Origin: Symbiodinium natans
Lineage: Eukaryota; Sar; Dinophyceae; Suessiales; Symbiodiniaceae
NCBI GenBank assembly: GCA_905221605.1
Contig: CAJNDS010000613.1
Location: 187,501-251,500, forward strand
Direction: 5' to 3'
Length of the DNA: 64,000 bases
Position 1 is the stretch's first letter, and each line of letters begins with the position of its first letter. This document shows positions 9,532-19,197 of the stretch, piece by piece. The notes under the pieces were generated by a model. The model ran no database searches. It worked only from the letters and a program-made list of their open reading frames with translations, and had not been told where the DNA came from. The position numbers and the translations under genes were made by a program.

Positions 9532-9747
9532 CTGAGCTCCAAAACCCTAGCGCTAACACATCCCGAAGCACACCACCTTAGTCGATCTGCGTTGTTACCT
9601 AAGGCACCCTAAAACAAACGGAAAAGGGAGTTAGGGAATGTAGGGATCTCAGGGAATCTTAGTGGATCGTATACCTTAGAAATCTGAAACACTAAGCTTT
9701 AAAGCCGAAACCCTAAACCCGGAACTCAGGAAAGCTTAGGGAGTACC

Positions 9748-9769
9748 GGGGGGGGGGGGGGGGGGGGGG
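9748..9769 (+). repeat. G22 homopolymer
   Basis: Twenty-two consecutive G residues preceded by TACC and followed by TACTTGGG. Other long G/C tracts are at 16270-16286 (G17), 16342-16356 (C), 32073-32089 (G), 41103-41123 (C21), 54590-54606 (G) and 60468-60486 (G). Confidence 0.97.
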
Positions 9770-9838
9770 TACTTGGGATTCCCAGATAACCTCGAACCGC
9801 TCCGTCCGCAAGGACATTCCAAGTTGTTGAAGGCTGCA

Positions 9839-9961
9839 TGCAAATTAGTTTTGCTTTAATGTATTTATATGTGTATATATTATATATATATATATGTGTG
9901 TGTGCATAAGCATACAAAACTACAGAATGTGTGTCTATATATATATATATATACATATACA

Positions 9962-10000
<39 letters not shown>

Positions 10001-10060
10001 ACAAATAAATAAATACATATATATATATATATGTATATCTGTGTGTGTGATATGTACATG
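9839..10060 (+). repeat. AT-rich microsatellite island with (AAAT)n and (TA)n/(TG)n
   Basis: TA/TG dinucleotide runs flank about 14 copies of AAAT/AAAC at 9961-10015. The apparent minus-strand ORF of 130 residues (FIYLFIYLF) is simply the translated tetranucleotide and is not a gene. Confidence 0.95.
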
Positions 10061-10140
10061 CGCAGCTCTTATATAGATCTATGAAATCACGTATAGGTGA
10101 TGTTGTTGTGAAGGACATGGACGGTCCAGTTACAGCCCAA

Positions 10141-10440
10141 AAACACCAAAGCCTAACGCCTAAACCCGGACCCCTCTATGGGCTGAACATCGCCGAACCT
10201 GAGCATGCCCCGCATTGAGCGTTAGGTCTTTGGCTACCCTAAACCCCAAAACCCGAAAATCCAAAAACCCAAAACCCTAGAAGCAGAAAAGCCGAAAACC
10301 CGAAGACCCTAAAAACCCTGAAGCCCCAAAACCAAAAACAACAAAGCCAAAAACCGACATTTGATATGGGAACCCCACCCTTGAAAAGCAGGCAAAAAAA
10401 AGCTCCGGCTGCCACTCATCTCAAAGTGCCAGACGGGCTT
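10141..10440. other. Degenerate CCCTAAA-like, A/C-rich stretch without a gene
   Basis: Heavily mutated relics such as CCCAAAACCC, CCGAAAACCC and CCCTAAAAACCC. No convincing exon seen. Confidence 0.7.
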
Positions 10441-10454
10441 CATGAAGAGCCTAG

Positions 10455-10533
10455 GTTTTGGTTTAGGGTTTAGGGTTTAGGGTTTAGGGTTTAGGGTTTA
10501 GGGTTTAGGGTTTAGGGTTTAGGGTTTAGGGTT
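10455..10533 (+). repeat. TTTAGGG array, about 11 copies
   Basis: Perfect heptamer run followed by about 300 bp (10534-10842) of GCTTATAGGG-like derivatives and low-information sequence. Confidence 0.95.
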
Positions 10534-10830
10534 TTAGTTGAGGGTTCGGGGCTTATAGGGTTCAGGGTTGGGCTTCCTGGGTGACAGAGTTTGGGGGATT
10601 CGAGGTGTATAGTATCGAGGTTTATGCCTTGCCGGGCCTACAAGGCTTGAAGGACTTATAGGGCTCAAGAGCTTCCGGGGGCTTACAGGGTTGCTTGTAG
10701 GGATTGTAGAGCTTCTAGGGCAAAAAGCCTCAAGTCTAAACTCAGCGCCTCGTACCCCGCAGGCTCTTCTCTGATCCATAGGGGCAGGGGCATAGCGTTT
10801 GGAACTTGGGATTGCAACCCTGAACATTAC

Positions 10831-10912
10831 TTGGAGGCTCAAGGTTACTTATAAGTAGGGACCTAAGTAGGGTAACTATGGTTACAACCTTATTTAAAGG
10901 GCGCGATCATTG
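10831..10912. mobile_element. Family A element, left part
   Basis: ACTTGGAGGCTCAAGGTTACTTATAAGTAGGG matches the family A terminus and its TTATAAGTAGGG interior (compare 33710). GGTAACTATGGTTACAACC follows. The inverted right terminus is not evident. Confidence 0.65.
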
Positions 10913-10968
10913 AGAAGCTTAAACCGCCTCACGTTCAGATGCCATGCCGGCACGCTTGGCATCCTCCT

Positions 10969-11072
10969 CAGCACCTCAGCACCTCAGCACCTCAGCACCT
11001 CAGCACCTCAGCACCTCAGCACCTCAGCACCTCAGCACCTCAGCACCTCAGCACCTCAGCACCTCAGCACCT
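10969..11072 (+). repeat. 8-bp minisatellite CAGCACCT, 13 copies
   Basis: Exact tandem octamer that passes directly into CCCTCAAA / CCCCTAAA-type telomeric derivatives. The overlapping plus-strand ORFs translate it as HLSTSAPQ repeats and are rejected as genes. Confidence 0.95.
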
Positions 11073-11977
11073 CAGCCCTCAAACCTCAACCCTCAACCCC
11101 TAAACTCTCAACCCCTAAACCCTCAACCCCTAAACCCTAAGCCCTGAACTCGGTAAACCCTGGCAAGCCTCTAAACCCTTTCAAGCCCACAACCTAAAAC
11201 CCTTTAAAAGACTTTAAAAGGCTAAACCCTTTTTAAGCCTAATGCACGAAAACCACCCCAAACCCCAAACCCCAAACCCCAAACCCCAAACCCCAAACCC
11301 CCAAACCCTAAGAAACCCCTCAGTCCCAAGTGGCCAGGATCTCCCCCTCCTTTGGGGTTGGGTGGCTTCCCTGGCTCCTGAGCAACGTGAGTGGGAGGGG
11401 GCTGGGGTTGGGGTTAGGTTCAGGGTTTAGGGTTTGGGTTTAGGGTTTAGGGCTTAGGGCTTAGGGCTTAGGGTTTAGGGGTTTAGGGGTTCAGGGTCAG
11501 GGGTTAGGGGTTGGGGGTTAAGGGTTAGGGGACGCCAAGCCCCCAAACCGTGAAACTCCTACTGCAACCTTCAATCTCCTACCATTCCACACCCAAAGAA
11601 ATGCAAAGTGACTCTAATATAGCGGCCTTACTAATCAGAATAGGGTTTTGAGGGATATTATAGTACAGGTGTAAAGGGACCATATGGGAATACTAGTAGT
11701 AATGATTCCGACCGCTGTTTTTGGCCCTGGAGACTCCAACGCCCTAAACCCTCAAAATCCGAATAGTCACAAAACTCTCGAGCCTCAAAAACGAAAAGAG
11801 ACTAAGCCCTGAACCCTAAACTCAACACCCTAAACTCTAAACCATCAACCCCAAACCCTAAACCCCAAACCCCAAACCCCAAACCCTAAACCCCAAACCC
11901 GAAACCCTAAACCCTAGTCCCTAAACCCTAAACTCCCTAATCTGATTGGAAGGCTCCTTCGACTCTGTGAGCTCATC

Positions 11978-12031
11978 CTACTTCGGCTGCTGTGGCTTCG
12001 CTTGCTGCACTTGCTTCCAGCGCTCCGGCTC
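11978..12031 (-). CDS. Candidate terminal exon (EPERWKQVQQAKPQQPK)
   Basis: After CGAAAAG|, 17 codons end in TAG; the composition is charged and Gln-rich. The opposite strand is a leucine-only string, which is less protein-like. It would belong to a minus-strand gene running from the right. No family recognised. Confidence 0.3.
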   Translation of the reverse strand, partial: EPERWKQVQQAKPQQPK

Positions 12032-12160
12032 CTTTTCGGGGTTTAGGGTTTAGGGTTTGGGGTTTAGGGTTTGGGGTTTAGGGTTTGGGGTTTAAGGTTC
12101 AGGCTTTGGAGGTTTAGGGTTTAGGCTTTGGAGGTTTAGGGTTCAGGGAGAGGTTTAAAG

Positions 12161-13109
12161 GTTGAGCTGTGTCAGACTTGGGTCAGGTTATCAGAATAAG
12201 CAAGCTGCGATAGCCTGTATCTGTACTGTGGTAACAAAAGGACCTGAACCCTAAGCCCTAAACCCTGAACCCTAAACCCTGAACCGCCTGGATGCTAAGG
12301 CTAAACTCCTAAACCCCTAAACCCCTGAACCCCTGAACCCCTGAACCCCTAAACCCCTAAACCCCTAAACCCCTAAACCCCTAAACCCCTAAACCCCTAA
12401 ACACCTAAACCCCTAAACCCCTAAACCCCTAAACCCCTAAACCCCTAAACCCCTAAACCCCTAAACCCCTAAACCCCTAAACCCCTAAACCCCGAAACCC
12501 CTAAACCCCTAAACCCCTAAACCCCTAAACCCCTAAACCCCCTAAACCCCTAAACCCCTAAACCCCCTAAACCCCTAAACCCCTAAACCCCTTAAACCCT
12601 AAACCCATAAACCCCTAAACCCCTAAACCCCTAAACCCCTAAACCCCTAAACCCCTAAACACCTAAACCCCTAAACCCCTAAACCCCTAAACCCCTAAAC
12701 CCCTAAACCCCTAAACCCCTAAACCCCTAAACCCCTAAACCCCTAAACCCCTAAACCCCTAAACCCCTAAACCCCTAAACCCCTAAACCCCTAAACCCTA
12801 AACCGCCCTTTCAGGCGCCGCGGCGACATGCGCTGGCCTCAGGCGGCGGCGCGCACCTCCCTGAAATTCGACCTCAGCTCCGGGGTGGAGAAGGTGGCTC
12901 ATGGGCGTTGAAGCCAAGGGTTTAGGGGGTTAGGGTTTAGGGTTTAGGGTTTAGGGTTTAGGGTTTAGGGTTTAGGGTTTAGGGTTCAGCATCTCAAGTC
13001 CGAGCATTCACTAGTCAAGCAGCTTGTCAAGCGTTGGAAAAAAACCCACCCACCCAAGAAACCCATAACATTGAGAAAATACAAAGTTCACTCAATACAT
13101 TCCCAGTAG
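12161..13109 (+). CDS. Candidate three-exon 3' gene segment with telomeric introns
   Basis: Exons 12161-12186 (VELCQTWV), 12815-12893 (RRGDMRWPQAAARTSLKF...SSGVEK) and 12990-13109 (HLKSEHSLVKQLVKRWKKTH, PPKKPITLRKYKVHSIHSQ, stop TAG). Junction phases agree: AG|G makes Arg, then 0|0. Boundaries are AG|GTTATC, CTTTCAG|G, AAG|GTGGCT and TTCAG|. Intron 1 (628 bp) is mostly the CCCCTAAA array. Intron 2 (96 bp) is mostly TTTAGGG, and its last variant unit (TTTAGGG to TTCAG) is the acceptor. The C-terminus is strongly basic and lysine-rich. Family unknown; the open frame of exon 3 and phase agreement are the main support. Confidence 0.5.
12299..12805 (+). repeat. Homogenised CCCCTAAA octamer array, about 60 copies
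   Basis: Half a kilobase of TAAACCCC with rare variants (CACCTAAA, CCCCCTAAA, CCCCGAAA). It is the longest single array in the window, and its unit has one C more than the telomere heptamer. Confidence 0.97.
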
Positions 13110-13370
13110 TTAGTGTTTAACGGACCCAAAACCCGAAATCTAATCTAAGGCCCACAACAGGCCCTTTATGCTCTTAGGGCCCTAAACCCTACGGATTAGA
13201 AGCCCCTATCGGTGAAGGCGTGGTCAAAAACCCAGAAAACGAGGCCACCCAGAACCGTCGATTTCAGTACTAAAAAATCGCATTTTTAATAGGGACCCGG
13301 GCCGATCCTGGGGCCCCGCTCATTTGAGGTGATTTTGGAGGCAAACTTTCCCTCCCAAGGGGGGGTCGGA

Positions 13371-14047
13371 GTTTGAGGCCGAAAATCACCGTTGCCCACT
13401 TTTGAGGCCCGGAAAGTCACCGTTGCCCACTTTTGAGGCCCGGAAAGTCACCGTTGCCCACTTTTGAAGCCCGGAAAGTCACCGTTGCCCATTTTTGAGG
13501 CCAGGAAAATCGCCGTTGCCCACTTTTGAGGCCCGGAAAGTCACCTTTCCCCTCCTTTTGAGGGGAAAGTCACCGTTGCCCACTTTTGAGGCCAGGAAAG
13601 TCACCGTTGCCCACTTTTGAGGCCCGGAAAGTCACCGTTGCCCACTTTTGAGGCCGAAAATCACCGTTGCCCACTTTTGAGACCGAAAATCACCGTTGCC
13701 CACTTTTGAGGCCCGGAAAGTCACCGTTGCCCACTTTTGAGGCCCGGAAAGTCACCGTTGCCCACTTTTGAGGCCCAGAAAGTCACCGTTGCCCTCTTTT
13801 GAGGCCGAAAATCACTGTTGCCCACTTTTGAGGCCCGAAAAGTCACCGTTGCCCACTTTTGAGGCCCGGAAAGTCACCGTTGCCCACTTTTGAGGCCCGG
13901 AAAGTCACCGTTGCCCACTTTTGAGGCCCGGAAAGTCACCGTTGCCCACTTTTGAGGCCCGAAAAGTCACCGTTGCCCACTTTTGAGGCCCGGAAAGTCA
14001 CCGTTGCCCACTTTTGAGGCCGAAAATCACCGTTGCCCACTTTTGAA
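13371..14047 (+). repeat. ~31-bp minisatellite, about 22 copies
   Basis: Units of the form GAGGCCCGGAAAGTCACC + GTTGCCCACTTTT (31 bp) alternate with 29-bp units containing GAGGCCGAAAATCACC. Copies are 90-100 percent identical, with one degenerate unit near 13543. No spacers, so it is not a CRISPR array. It ends directly at a degenerate TTTAGGG tract. Confidence 0.95.
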
Positions 14048-14090
14048 TTAGGGTTTAAATTCATAATGATAGAGAGGTTTAGGGTTTAGG

Positions 14091-14201
14091 GCTTCTTAAG
14101 GTTCATGGTTACTGACAGGCAGGGATATAAGTAGCTTGGCTATGGTTAAAACCTTTTTTAGGGGACGTATAACCCTATTTATAGGTAGCCATGACCCTTC
14201 A
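14091..14201. mobile_element. Family A MITE-like element
   Basis: CTTAAGGTTCATGGTTACT at the left is inverted as AGGTAGCCATGACCCTTCAAG at the right. The interior GGTTAAAACC / GGTATAAGTAGC parallels the other family A copies. Confidence 0.7.
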
Positions 14202-14442
14202 AGTGGGCTTTGCGCTTCGGGATGAGGAAGTTTAGAAGGTTTTAGGGTTTAGGGTTTAGGGTTTATAGGGTTCTTTTTGTTTTCGGGATTCCGGAAGTAT
14301 TGAGGACTTAGGGGTTTTTTGGTTTCAGGTAGAGGATCTAGGTTTTTTTGGTTTCAGGGTTCCGGAAGTATAGAGGATTTAGGGGTTTAGAGGTTTAGAA
14401 AAGAAAATTGGGGTTTCTCCTATAGGTTTTAGTTTTTTACAG

Positions 14443-14941
14443 CTTCCGACGACTTCAAGGGAAGCAAGCAACAACTTAACTACATTCAAAACTGTAGTGA
14501 GGGTTTAGAGTTTAGGGTTTGGGGTTTAGGGTTTAGGGAGCTCACAAAGAGGGCCTTCACAGAGCCACTGGGAATGGCCAAGTACCAGATGGACGCAAAA
14601 AGGCTCCAGTGAAGCCACCAAGGAAAGACGGCCGGGGTAGCAGTCGCCCCCAGAGGCTCCAAGACCACTTAATTAAGGAATATTCCTTAAACCATAGAAC
14701 CCCTCTTATACTTTATTCCTTAATTAAGGGGTATCGGAGCCTCTGGGCCTCGGCCCCTTCGTTTGCTACCGGTTCCAGCGATGATGGACAGAAGTCGGTG
14801 ATGAAAGATACGAGACCCCCCCCCCAATCTCTCGAGGGTTTAGGGTTTAGGGTTTAGGGTTTAGGGTTTAGGGTTTAGGGTTTAGGGTTTAGGGTTTAGG
14901 GTTTAGGGTTTAGGGTTTAGGGTTTAGGCACTGGAGGCTAG
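14443..14941 (+). CDS. Candidate three-exon 3' gene segment; both introns pure telomeric repeat
   Basis: Exon 14443-14502, after the strong acceptor TTTTTTACAG|, reads LPTTSREASNNLTTFKTVVR. Exon 14537-14837 (100 codons plus one base) includes LHRATGNGQVPDGRKKAPVK, PPRKDGRGSSRPQRLQDHL and, later, SSDDGQKSVMKDTRPPPQSL. Exon 14928-14941 adds three codons and TAG. Phases agree (0|0, then 1|2). Intron 1 (34 nt) and intron 2 (90 nt) consist only of TTTAGGG-type units and use the repeat's own GT and AG. A 99-bp inverted-repeat element (14649-14747) lies in frame inside exon 2. Lys/Arg-rich product, family unknown. The reverse strand is also largely open. Confidence 0.5.
14649..14747. mobile_element. 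99-bp MITE-like palindrome inside a candidate exon (family H)
   Basis: CCCAGAGGCTCC (14649-14660) is inverted as GGAGCCTCTGGG (14736-14747). Inner arms are TTAATTAAGGAATA and TATTCCTTAATTAAGG. The length is a multiple of three and its reading frame on plus has no stop. Confidence 0.85.
14838..14927 (+). repeat. Perfect TTTAGGG array, candidate complete intron
   Basis: Ninety nucleotides, from GAGG|GTTTAGGG to GGGTTTAG|GC, with no non-repeat base. See the gene entry at 14443-14941. Confidence 0.9.
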
Positions 14942-15132
14942 GAACCCTGGGAGGCCGCAGTGAGCCCAGGCAAACCCTAAAATTGTTTAAGCCCTAAACC
15001 CTAAACCCTAAACCCCAAACCCGAAACCCGAAACCCGAAACCCGAAACCCTAAACCCTAAACCCTAAACCCTAAATTGGGGTTGAGGGGGTCAGTGTAAA
15101 GCCCCAGAACCCTGAACCCTAAATTTTTACAG

Positions 15133-15215
15133 CTCCCTTGAAATTGCCGGAAGCACCAAAGCCCCCCGAGTGCACAGAGCCTTTCTCGTTCTTTATAGGG
15201 AAGTTAGAGAATCAG
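15133..15215 (+). CDS. Candidate exon (SLEIAGSTKAPRVHRAFLVL)
   Basis: Acceptor AATTTTTACAG| and donor CAG|GTACC bound 83 nt encoding SLEIAGSTKAPRVHRAFLVL then YREVRESG. The pyrimidine tract is good. Without splicing the frame continues open about 20 more codons. Phase does not match the next candidate exon at 15291, so it may belong elsewhere. Confidence 0.35.
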
Positions 15216-15290
15216 GTACCTTATTTCCGCTGTATATCTTAGGGGTTCTATTGGGACCTAACTCTAAACCCTAAACCCCAACACCTACAG

Positions 15291-15673
15291 CCTAAACCGT
15301 GCCTGAGCATCGAGCGGGTATTCGAAGGTGGGGCTCAGCCCACGTGCTTAGCGTCCCCACTAGCATCTCGAGCATCGCATCATATTCCAGTCCTGGGTTT
15401 ATGGTTTAGGGTTCAGGGTTCAGGGTTTAGGGTTTAGGGTTTAGGGATTAGGGATTGCAGGGCTTGGGGCTTCGGGTCTAAGGTCCTCGGGTTCTACGGT
15501 TTAGGGTTTAGGGCTTAGGCCGGGTGTAGGGTTGGTACGCATGCCTTGTTGTTGTTTTTTTCCAGCTCTGACTCCTCCCTACCCGGGGCGAGTTACTGTT
15601 TAGGGTTTAGGGTTTAGGGTTTAGGGCTACAGAGTCCTACTGAGGATGTGGCATGCCGGGGAAGGCATGTTGG
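15291..15673 (+). CDS. Candidate three-exon gene segment with a 27-nt telomeric intron
   Basis: Exons 15291-15396 (PKPCLSIERVFEGGAQPTCL, ASPLASRASHHIPVL), 15566-15597 (LTPPYPGRVT) and 15625-15673 (GYRVLLRMWHAGEGML). Phases agree (1|2, 0|0). Exon 2 follows a textbook acceptor, a T-rich run ending TTTTTTTCCAG|. Its donor is T|GTTTAGGG, and the next acceptor TTTAG| comes 27 nt later with nothing but telomere units between. The first intron also starts as a variant repeat (GTTTATGG). Family unknown. Confidence 0.5.
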
Positions 15674-16786
15674 GTTGAGGGGTTTCGGTTTTGCGGGTTT
15701 GGGCTTTTGGGGTCAAGTTGGAACCCTATAACCCTATAATCCGAAACCCCTAAACCCTAAACCCTAAACCCTAAACCCTAAACCCTAAACCCTAAACTCT
15801 ACAAACCCTCGGGACTCAAGGAAGGGTTGAGGTGTGCGGGGTGTGGGGCTTTGGGCGGCTTCGGGCGGTTTAGGGGAGATTTGGGGATTGGGGGCCGCAT
15901 TCCACTGCAAGACTATACAGGGCTCCGCATGATGGGATAGGGAATTACAGTTGCATTGCAAGCTCTGGCTACCTCGGAATCAAACCCTAAAAACCCTCAA
16001 CCCTAAACCCTCAACCAGGTCCCAGCTGGGGTCCCGGAGGGTCTAGGGTTTAGGTTTAGGGTTTAGTCGGTTTAGGCTCAGGCCCTAAACCCTAAACCCT
16101 AAACCTTAAACCCTAGTAGTACAAAGGCCATGTACGGGGCAAAGGGGGCGAAACCACACAGCTGACAAATGCTTCAGACCACTTATATGGGTATCCGGTA
16201 TTCCGGTATGCCCAAAGAAAGGAGTACCTCTAATACCCCAAAGTAGTAGAATCCTTTCTATTAAAACAAGGGGGGGGGGGGGGGGGCTGAACCCCCAAAT
16301 CGTAAACACTTAAACCCTAAACCCTAAGCCCTACTTCCGGACCCCCCCCCCCCCCCCACATATCACCCTCTAGTCAGAGGCTGCGCTGAGTGCGTCCCGC
16401 GCGGCGCATGGTGTCCACCTGCTGCTCACCACACAGCCCCTATCCCTCTTTAGGGTTCAGGGTTTAGGGTTTTAGGGTTTTTAGGGTTTAGGGGTTTTAG
16501 GGTTTAGGGTTTAGGGTTTAGGGGTTTAGGGTTTAGGGTTTAGGGTCATACTGCCTCCCAAAATGGCCCCACGCCTTGATGGATCCGAAGACCCTCAGGT
16601 TGTCGAAATGGATCTCGGGGCTTGGGCGGTTGCCCGTCCTTGTGTGGGGGTTGGGGTTTGGGGTTTGGGGTTTTAGGGCTTAGGCTTTAGGGCTTGGGCC
16701 TAGGGGGTTTGGGGTTTAGGGGGGTTGGGGTTCGGGGTCTGGGGTTTAGGATTTCGAGTGTCTTTGATTGAATCATGATGATTGGA

Positions 16787-17165
16787 TCATGTTGCAGGTT
16801 GAGCTCCGACATCGTCGTGAGATTCGACAGGCAGCCTCTTCATTGCGAAAGAATGACGGGCTTTAAGAGCTTGCTGGTTTGAGTGCTGAGGGAGTTCGGC
16901 GGGACTTGTGATGCCAAGAGGCATGTTGATGGCCTGCTGAACCTGCACAAGAAGGTATAGGGTTTAGGGTTTAGGGTAAGATCTTTGCGGTACTGAAATA
17001 CGGTTCACGTATGCCGAATTCCAGCGTATCGCTGCAAGTGGATGTTCGGGCTTACAGTCTTGGATACTGTGAAGGAGTTGAAGGAGTTGAAGGTTTGCGG
17101 GGGCTTGAAGCCTGAAGCTGGCCACGGCAAGCTGCAGCTCGAATCCTCAAGCCTCCACAAAAACT
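16787..17165 (-). CDS. Candidate two-exon 3' gene segment (strand disputed)
   Basis: Minus exons 17165-17056 (FLWRLEDSSCSLPWPASGFK, PPQTFNSFNSFTVSKT, donor ACT|GTAAGC) and 16942-16787 (VQQAINMPLGITSPAELPQH, SNQQALKARHSFAMKRLPVE, ending TGA) join phase 0|0. The acceptor is CCTTCTTGTGCAG|. The plus strand of the same segments also gives protein-like exons (WMFGLTVLDTVKELKELK and FGGTCDAKRHVDGLLNLHKK, with GTGAGC and GTATAG donors) but with a TGA between two of them. I slightly favour minus. No family recognised. Confidence 0.35.
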
Positions 17166-17273
17166 CTTTCCAGCGTGTGAGCCGAAACCCTAAACCCTAA
17201 ACCCCAAACCCCAAACCCTAAGCCCACCTGCGCAACCAGGCAAGAATGACCCAAACTCCCAGCAGACAGATCC

Positions 17274-17386
17274 TTAGTTGCTGAGTTCATACGCCCCAAA
17301 AAAGTGTGCAGTTTCAGTTCTGTAGGGGGATTACAGTATCACAAAAAGTGTAAAGTGTGCTCACTCAGCTACTAAGGATCATACAG
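17274..17386. mobile_element. Family B MITE-like element
   Basis: CTTAGTTGCTGAGTTCA at the left is inverted as TCACTCAGCTACTAAG at the right, with interior AGTTTCAGTTCTGTAGGGGG. Related copies are at 41080-41301, where CCCTAAA repeats interrupt it, and at 62379-62486. Confidence 0.8.
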
Positions 17387-17717
17387 CGAACTCTGGTCCA
17401 GGTCGAGGAAGCCCAGGTCCTGCCAAATCTCTGTTTGGGCTTTTTAGGAAAACGGGTTTCGCCTTTAGGGAGTTGGGTTTTAGGGTTTTAGGGTTTAGGG
17501 TTTAGGGTTTAGGGTTTAGGGTTTAGGGTTTAGGGTTAGGGTTTAGGGTTAAGCAGAGATCAGGAAACTCTAAACCCACAAGCCCGACACACTAAGCCCC
17601 TACACACCCAAGTCAGCTCGGAGTTTAAGCTGCGGCTTGAAGAATTGAAGACATCACCTTTGCACAAAAAGGTACCAAGCATTTTGGGTTTAGGGTTGTT
17701 GCCCCCCTCATGCTAAC

Positions 17718-17800
17718 GGCCCTGACTAGGGAGTATAGTACCCCCCCCCAATTCTAATCCCTATTAAGGACTGTTAGTATTGTAAGGGGGAACATCCCAA
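17718..17800. mobile_element. Family E dispersed element
   Basis: ACTGTTAGTATTGTAAGGGGGAACATCCCA is shared with 56938-56972. In reverse it matches 20506-20600 (GGGATGTTCCCCCTTGTACT...TTAATCGGGACT). Small, non-coding and recurrent. Confidence 0.7.
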
Positions 17801-17819
17801 GTTCAGGGCTTTGGGTATT

Positions 17820-18330
17820 TAACACTTTTCACGCGCAAAAGACCCCGCAACAACCCCCGGGACCCGAATACCCCAAAACCGTAAACCCCAACACCCCAAA
17901 AGGCCGAAGCCTTAGAGCCACAACCAACCGAAAACCTTAAACCCCGAAACGCCTGAAATCCCAAACCTCCAAAGCCCCAAATCCCTAAACCCTAAACCCT
18001 AAAACACCCTCAGCCTCCCGAAGCCCCCAAAGCCTAGACCAAAAAACCCAACCCTCCAGAACCGTAAAACCCTCCCGAAAACCCATAGCCCCCAACCCGG
18101 CAACTCCCGCCCCAGACCCAAAATGTCCTAAACACCCAAACCCTCGACCCTAAACCCTAAACCTCCAAAAGCCCAAACCCCAAGACCCAAAGAGCCCAAC
18201 ACCCACATCCCAAACCAAAAACACCCAAAACCCTCAAACCTAAATCCTGAACCCTCAACACTCAAACCCTAAACCCCAAACCCTCAAACCTCAAACCCTA
18301 AACCCTAAACCCTAAACCCTGAACCCTGAA
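17820..18330. other. Degenerate C/A-rich telomeric relics without a gene
   Basis: CCCAAAACC, CCCGAAACC and CCTCAAACC derivatives dominate. No exon with splice signals is seen. Confidence 0.7.
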
Positions 18331-18469
18331 CCTGCGGTGGGAGACGTTGGCCTCACACCGCTGTGACAGAGGCACCATGTTCAGCGTTCGGGTTAAGGGC
18401 TTAGGGTGAAGAGGTTTAGCGTTAAGGGTTAGCCCTGAATATCACACCCCTCAGCCCAAACCCTAACCC

Positions 18470-18657
18470 TAAACCCTAAACCCTAAACCCTAAACCCTAA
18501 ACCCTAAACCTAAACCCTAGACCCTAGACCCTAGACCCTAGACCCTAGACCCTAGACCCTAGACCCTAAACCCTAAACCCTAAACCCTAAACCCTAAACC
18601 CTACCCTAAACCCTAAACCCTAAACCCTAAACCCTAAACCCTAAACCCTAAACCCTA
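18470..18657 (-). repeat. CCCTAAA array with an internal CCCTAGA block
   Basis: About 25 units on the minus sense. Eight consecutive units at 18521-18570 carry the same A-to-G change (CCCTAGA) and are flanked by standard units, showing local amplification of one variant. Confidence 0.95.
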
Positions 18658-18880
18658 CATCTATCACCAGGCACTAAAGTCTTCTCAACTGCCCAGGTGG
18701 GGGAGGGCGGGCGGGGGCGGTCCGCGCAGCACTTGCGAAAGTCATCCGAGACGTGGAGGATGTCAAGACCTTTAGGGTTTAGGGTTTAGGGTTTAGGGTT
18801 TAGGGTTTAGGGTTTAGGGTTCAGGTCCGGAGGTTCGGGTTTGGGTTTTGGGTCCTGGGGTTTAGGGTTGCGGGAACCAG

Positions 18881-18936
18881 GGCTTTGACTCAGCTCAGCA
18901 GGGACCACTTTTGGGGGTCCCAAGGCGTCCTTCATG
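18881..18936 (+). CDS. Candidate exon (ALTQLSRDHFWGSQGVLH)
   Basis: Bounded by GAACCAG| and CATG|GTAAAC, 18 codons, phases 1 and 1. Protein-like; family unknown. Confidence 0.35.
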
Positions 18937-19197
18937 GTAAACGTTGAGTCTTACCAGCTTTCTGCGGGTTTGGGGTTTCGGGTTCAGGGTTAGGAAGCTT
19001 AGGGTGTTATCAAGCCCGCTAAACCCTAACCTCATGAGGGGCTTCGGATGTAGGCTTGGCATCTTTGTATCGGCGGATAGTGGGTTTGGGATGGCGCCTG
19101 GCTTTGTGTCTAGGTTTGGGGCTGAGGGTTTGGGGTTCAGGGGCAACTGCATCTATGGCACGTTGCAACAAATTGCAACCTTGTTTGGGGCCTGGGG

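Noticed and set aside
9726-10118. 130-codon minus ORF with FIYLFIYLF repeats
   Set aside because: Translation of (AAAT)n and poly-G.
10910-11147. Plus ORFs with HLSTSAPQ repeats
   Set aside because: Translation of the 8-bp CAGCACCT minisatellite in two frames.
13371-14047. CRISPR-like array of regular direct repeats
   Set aside because: Contiguous units without variable spacers, in eukaryotic DNA; an ordinary minisatellite.
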